From Oligoflexia bacterium (lineage in GTDB: Bacteria; Bdellovibrionota; UBA1018), in contig CAIYTD010000240.1 in the NCBI GenBank assembly GCA_903928955.1, positions 1 through 8,573 of the forward strand: a stretch of DNA of 8,573 bases, read 5' to 3'. This document shows, piece by piece, positions 5,530-8,573 of the stretch. The notes beneath the pieces were generated by a model. The model saw only the letters and a list, made by a program, of their open reading frames with translations, was not told the DNA's origin and made no database searches. Made by a program: the position numbers and the translations under genes. Within the stretch, counting starts at the first letter, position 1. Each line of letters opens with the position of its first letter.

Positions 5530-6945
5530 TTGGAGAAGACAATAAGTCATTGCATTCGCAGAAATAGATCTAAAGTCAAGTGGATTGTGATTTTGTTAAC
5601 CCTTGTTATAGGTCATATTTTTTGTGGGATTTATTTTTTTAATAAGATGAATCGACAACCCTATGCTGGATTACGACTAGATACTCCGATTGCGACTTGG
5701 GTGGAGACATTGGCGGGTTCTGACGTATCTACTTACATGCAAGTGGGAATTAATGTTTCCGAAGGAAAGGGTTTGGTCAGCTCTTGTAAAGCATGTAATC
5801 CTCCATCGTATAGCCCTTTTTATTTCTGGGGTCCTGCTACTCCCTGGGTGATTGGCACTATCTTAAGATTGACTCATTCTAATAATCTCGAGACATATTT
5901 TTTTTTCGTAGTTATTTTACAAGGTCTAATCAGTTTGATTTTAGTTTATTGTCTCTCGCTATTTGTAGATTCTTTTGCGCTTTTAATTGGAACTGCTCTT
6001 TTGACGACTATCTGCCCTCCGTTACAAGGTTATTTTTTTAGTATTTATTTGGCCTCATCAGAGATGGTAGCTTTTTTGCCTTTTGTGCTTTCTCAACTTT
6101 TTCTCATGAAGGGCGTTTTAATGCACCAAAAGAGAAATGAATATTTACCTTTTCTTCAGACTTTCGGGAAAATGTTGTTCTTTTTCCTTCTCTCAGGAAT
6201 TTTTTTGGGTCTTGGTTCGCTCGCAAGAGATTCACATTTTATGTTTGCTGTTTTCGTAGCGGTGTTTTTTGCAATTTTCGGTTTGCGCAGGCGGTACCTA
6301 GGGAAACCTTTCGTAGGATTGTCTATGGGTCTGGTTTTGCTTTTAGGGGTTTGTTTAGTCCGGGAGCCGGTCAAATCATGGAATAAAAGGAGACTCGGCT
6401 TTCGGATAGTAGCAAGTAGTTCGGAGGGAGCCATTTTTGAGGGTGGCCTTTGGCTTAAGCATGATGCTAATTCTTTCTATTATGGCATTGGCATAGGACT
6501 TGGAGAGTATCTCGATGCTGAAGCAGCTAGAGTTACGCTTCAAGAATACAGTGTAGGAAGGGGCTCCGCAATAAGGTCGTTGTATAGACTTGTAAGAGCA
6601 GTCATTCGGCATCCTTTAAAGGCTATCGAATTTAAGGCTATGAGATTTCCCGTATTGTGGTTCGGTACGCTTTATTGGCCATTAATGGAATTGACTCTAG
6701 TATCTTGCTGGTGCCTTGTATTTTATTTAATCGCTTTTCTCTCAGTCCTAGTTTGCTTGCAGAAGGGATTGTGGATTCCTGAGCCTGTCTATCTTTTTCC
6801 GTTATTTTTATTTTTTGCTTCTGCGCTGATTCATTACGAGTTCCGCTATTCTCAACCCATATGGTTTTTTCTACAAATGGCACCAGCTATTTTGATAAAT
6901 GATCTAATGAAGTTTGGGCGGAAGTATGCAAAGTCCCAAAGCTGA
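5530..6945 (+). CDS. Polytopic membrane protein, probable GT-C-fold glycosyltransferase
   Basis: This 471-residue protein has a basic N-terminus followed by a first membrane span (about 18-38). A polar external loop of roughly 60 residues holds G-S-D65-V-S-T-Y-M. About seven or eight further hydrophobic spans follow (about 100-115, 122-146, 148-166, 175-193, 214-230, 237-251, 261-277, 385-410, 419-434 and 442-457, some probably paired). An acidic residue after the first span and an R-D pair after a later span (L-A-R233-D234-S-H) fit the GT39/GT83-like GT-C enzymes, which move a sugar from a polyprenyl-phosphate donor on the outer face of the inner membrane. The external loop has a C86-x-x-C89 motif, unusual here. 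A second soluble stretch lies at about 280-370. No family is certain; an O-antigen polymerase-like role is the main alternative. The TTG start is backed by GGAGG five bases upstream. Confidence 0.6.
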   Translation: MEKTISHCIRRNRSKVKWIVILLTLVIGHIFCGIYFFNKMNRQPYAGLRLDTPIATWVETLAGSDVSTYMQVGINVSEGKGLVSSCKACNPPSYSPFYFWGPATPWVIGTILRLTHSNNLETYFFFVVILQGLISLILVYCLSLFVDSFALLIGTALLTTICPPLQGYFFSIYLASSEMVAFLPFVLSQLFLMKGVLMHQKRNEYLPFLQTFGKMLFFFLLSGIFLGLGSLARDSHFMFAVFVAVFFAIFGLRRRYLGKPFVGLSMGLVLLLGVCLVREPVKSWNKRRLGFRIVASSSEGAIFEGGLWLKHDANSFYYGIGIGLGEYLDAEAARVTLQEYSVGRGSAIRSLYRLVRAVIRHPLKAIEFKAMRFPVLWFGTLYWPLMELTLVSCWCLVFYLIAFLSVLVCLQKGLWIPEPVYLFPLFLFFASALIHYEFRYSQPIWFFLQMAPAILINDLMKFGRKYAKSQS

Positions 6946-6949
6946 GGAT

Positions 6950-6995
6950 GGTTGTGAAGTTAGTAGTTATTGGCTGCAGCTGCAGTTTCACAACC
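6950..6995 (+). repeat. Inverted repeat with a palindromic loop, directly after the membrane protein gene
   Basis: GGTTGTGAA (6950-6958) pairs perfectly with TTCACAACC (6987-6995), and three more pairs including two G-U extend the stem. The CTGCAGCTGCAG at 6974-6985, itself a perfect palindrome, lies mostly in the loop and could form a competing fold. The repeat begins four bases after the stop. No T-run follows, so it is not a standard Rho-independent terminator; it may stabilise mRNA or bind a protein. Confidence 0.5.
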
Positions 6996-7121
6996 CCTCC
7001 GGGTATACTTCGTTTACTTAATACTGGAGACAAAGACAGAAAAACTCAAGAATCCTGTGGCATTTATTTCAAAGTGGTATACCGTATACAATGAGTTCGT
7101 GTTTGCAATTCTTCTAACTAT

Positions 7122-7160
7122 TTGTTATTAGTATTGTTTTTTGATTAAATTTTTTATAGT
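7122..7160 (+). promoter_or_regulatory. Possible promoter of the GT2 gene
   Basis: Two overlapping candidates are seen: TTGTTA (7122-7127) with TTAAAT (7145-7150) at 17 nt spacing, and TTGTTT (7134-7139) with the better -10 TATAGT (7155-7160) at 15 nt. Both are ordinary matches in AT-rich sequence. The 223-nt gap makes a separate promoter plausible. Confidence 0.25.
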
Positions 7161-7168
7161 TTCACTTA

Positions 7169-8573
7169 ATGAATCTATCTACTCCCCTCGTTTCAATCGT
7201 TATTCCTACATTTAACCATGAGGGGTATATAGGCAGAGCAATTGAAAGTTGTCTGAATCAAACCTATTCAAATATTGAAGTGATTGTAGTCAATGATGGC
7301 TCTACTGATCAAACTGCAGCTGAGATATTGAAATTCAGTGATTTACGGATCGTTTCAATTAACCAAAAAAATCAAGGCGTGAGTGGAGCTTTAAATACAG
7401 GTATCAGTCAAAGTAAAGGCGCTTATATCGCACTTTTAGGTGGAGATGACGTTTGCATGCCTGATCGAGTTAAAAAGCAGCTCGTCGAGTGCCAAGTTCG
7501 GGGTGGGGTGATTTTTTCTGAAATTCAGAAAATCGACGATGATGGGAATCTGATTCAGTATGCGACTTACGTAGATCAGATTTTTAAATTTGAAAATTTG
7601 TCTCAAAATCAAGTTTATTCTAAACTTTTTTGGTCTGGGAATTATTTAAATGCTCCTACTGCTTTTTTCCCTCGCGAGATTTTGACTGAAGGTAGTGGAG
7701 ATCATTTTGATCGGTTACTTTATCAGCTTCAAGATTTTGACTTTTGGATTCGGTTTATCAAAAAATATCCTTTTTATATTTTGCCTGAAGTTTTGGTGAA
7801 GTATAGAATTTTGTCAAGAAATGTAAATCTGAGTTTTTCAAGTTTTGGAGTTGAAAATAGAACCCATTTTGAGTTGTATTTATGTTATGAAAATTTCTTT
7901 GAAAATATTTCAGACGCTTTTTTAAAAGAGAGTTTTAAAGAATTTCTAAAAGATCCAGACTTTAGATCAGGGATACCTCGCAGTATTGAAGAGGCATTTT
8001 TATTTTTAAAAAATCCAATCCCAGCGGTTCAATTTGTTGGCCTGAGAAAGCTTCAAAAACTGTTTCGCAATCCAGAGGCAGTTCAATACCTAGCGGAGAA
8101 GTTTGAGTTTGATCAACCTCAATTTGCGCAATTGACCCGCAAAATTGAAATTTTTAATCCTCGTGCCTCAGTGACTACAGTTCGATCTACTTTATATGTT
8201 GATACAGGGCAAGGATATTCCGAACGGCAGGTAATCATTTCTCAGGCGTATGACATCACGGATTCAGTCGTTGTAAATGAATTTGATCTTACTGCCTACT
8301 CTTCTGTGAGTGGTTTGCGATGGGATCCCATTGAGGGCGTTCTGATTAAGATCAAAATTCTTTCGCTTCATTTTTATGATGAGTCAGGAATGATTCACGA
8401 AATAGTCCCAGACAATTTAAGAGGTTTCGATGGAATAGCCGAAAATGGAACTATTCTATTTGCCCATACGGATCCACAGATTTATATTCCTGTGAGGAGT
8501 AAGGTTACTCGACTTAGAGTGCGTTTTGTTTTGAGTCCTGTAGGTTATCTTGAGTGGTTCAGGAAGTATGTCA
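7169..8573 (+). CDS. GT2-family glycosyltransferase with C-terminal beta-rich module (3' end outside window)
   Basis: The frame is open from ATG 7169 to the end of the window, 468 residues with no stop. The GT-A domain (about 5-225) has V-S-I-V-I-P-T-F-N, V-N-D43-G-S-T-D, N-Q-G-V-S-G-A-L-N-T-G, and L-L-G-G-D93-D94 as the metal-binding DxD equivalent. It also has Q-D189-F-D-F-W-I-R-F, where most GT2 enzymes have E-D; here the first position is Gln. A helical linker (about 230-330) leads to a beta-rich segment from about 335. This includes L-Y-V-D-T-G-Q-G-Y-S-E, E-F-D-L-T and L-R-W-D-P-I-E-G, a pattern I associate with accessory modules on surface-polysaccharide glycosyltransferases. It is probably cytoplasmic and adds sugars to a lipid-linked chain. 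No Shine-Dalgarno precedes the ATG, but an in-frame TAG at 7157 leaves no earlier start. More domains may follow beyond the window. Confidence 0.85.
   Translation, partial: MNLSTPLVSIVIPTFNHEGYIGRAIESCLNQTYSNIEVIVVNDGSTDQTAAEILKFSDLRIVSINQKNQGVSGALNTGISQSKGAYIALLGGDDVCMPDRVKKQLVECQVRGGVIFSEIQKIDDDGNLIQYATYVDQIFKFENLSQNQVYSKLFWSGNYLNAPTAFFPREILTEGSGDHFDRLLYQLQDFDFWIRFIKKYPFYILPEVLVKYRILSRNVNLSFSSFGVENRTHFELYLCYENFFENISDAFLKESFKEFLKDPDFRSGIPRSIEEAFLFLKNPIPAVQFVGLRKLQKLFRNPEAVQYLAEKFEFDQPQFAQLTRKIEIFNPRASVTTVRSTLYVDTGQGYSERQVIISQAYDITDSVVVNEFDLTAYSSVSGLRWDPIEGVLIKIKILSLHFYDESGMIHEIVPDNLRGFDGIAENGTILFAHTDPQIYIPVRSKVTRLRVRFVLSPVGYLEWFRKYV

Larger units (their letters stand above)
6946..7168. other. 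Intergenic spacer between membrane protein and GT2 genes
   Basis: This 223-nt stretch has no credible coding frame. It holds an inverted repeat at its left end, two adjacent short palindromes (GGTATACC at 7076-7083 and GTATAC at 7084-7089), and an AT-rich right end where a promoter may lie. Confidence 0.5.

Noticed and set aside
6290..6297. GGCGGTAC resembling the core of the ops/JUMPstart element of polysaccharide operons
   Set aside because: It lies inside the membrane protein coding region, lacks the G after GGCGGTA and the rest of the JUMPstart consensus, and encodes ordinary residues there.
6156..6883. Three minus-strand open frames within the membrane protein gene
   Set aside because: They are antisense to a well-supported coding frame with a good ribosome binding site, and their translations are rich in Lys, Arg and Pro as expected for antisense of hydrophobic sequence.
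7003..7089. Repeated GTATAC palindromes (7003, 7084 and within GGTATACC at 7076)
   Set aside because: Six-base palindromes of this kind are expected by chance in AT-rich spacer DNA, and no spacing pattern is apparent.

Overview
The window is an AT-rich stretch of a bacterial cell-surface polysaccharide locus (LPS O-antigen, capsule or similar). Almost every recognisable gene is a glycosyltransferase or a sugar-nucleotide enzyme. A GmhB-type heptose phosphatase and an LpxA-type acyltransferase point to a Gram-negative envelope. No marker in the window allows a species to be named. There are no rRNA, tRNA, CRISPR or insertion-sequence features.

Layout. (1) 1-270, plus strand: the C-terminal end of a GT4-type glycosyltransferase, cut by the window edge. 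(2) 271-602: a weakly coding stretch ending in a small unrecognised plus-strand reading frame (415-606). Its stop overlaps the stop of the convergent gene, and it looks like the 3' remnant of a broken gene. (3) 603-5286, minus strand: a tightly packed five-gene operon read right to left. It holds a sugar 3-/4-aminotransferase (GTG start), a PhaJ/MaoC-type (R)-enoyl-CoA hydratase, an LpxA-like acyltransferase, a GT61 (DUF563) glycosyltransferase and a GmhB-like phosphatase. Gaps are 16 nt or less, or ATGA-type overlaps, except for the last gene, whose preferred ATG lies about 35 nt after the preceding stop. (4) 5287-5529: a divergent promoter region. (5) 5530-6945, plus strand: a polytopic GT-C-like membrane protein with a TTG start behind a perfect GGAGG. 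(6) 6946-7168: a spacer with an inverted repeat and a possible promoter. (7) 7169-8573, plus strand: a GT2 glycosyltransferase with a C-terminal beta-rich module, running off the window.

How the genes may work together. The aminotransferase would make an amino-deoxy sugar nucleotide. The hydratase could supply an (R)-3-hydroxyacyl thioester, and the LpxA-like enzyme would transfer that acyl group onto the new amine, giving for example a 3-hydroxybutyramido sugar. The GT61, GT4, GT2 and GT-C proteins would then build the glycan. The order aminotransferase, hydratase, acyltransferase with translational coupling is the most interesting feature of the window. The acyl-chain idea is inference; the family assignments rest on motifs read directly from the translations.
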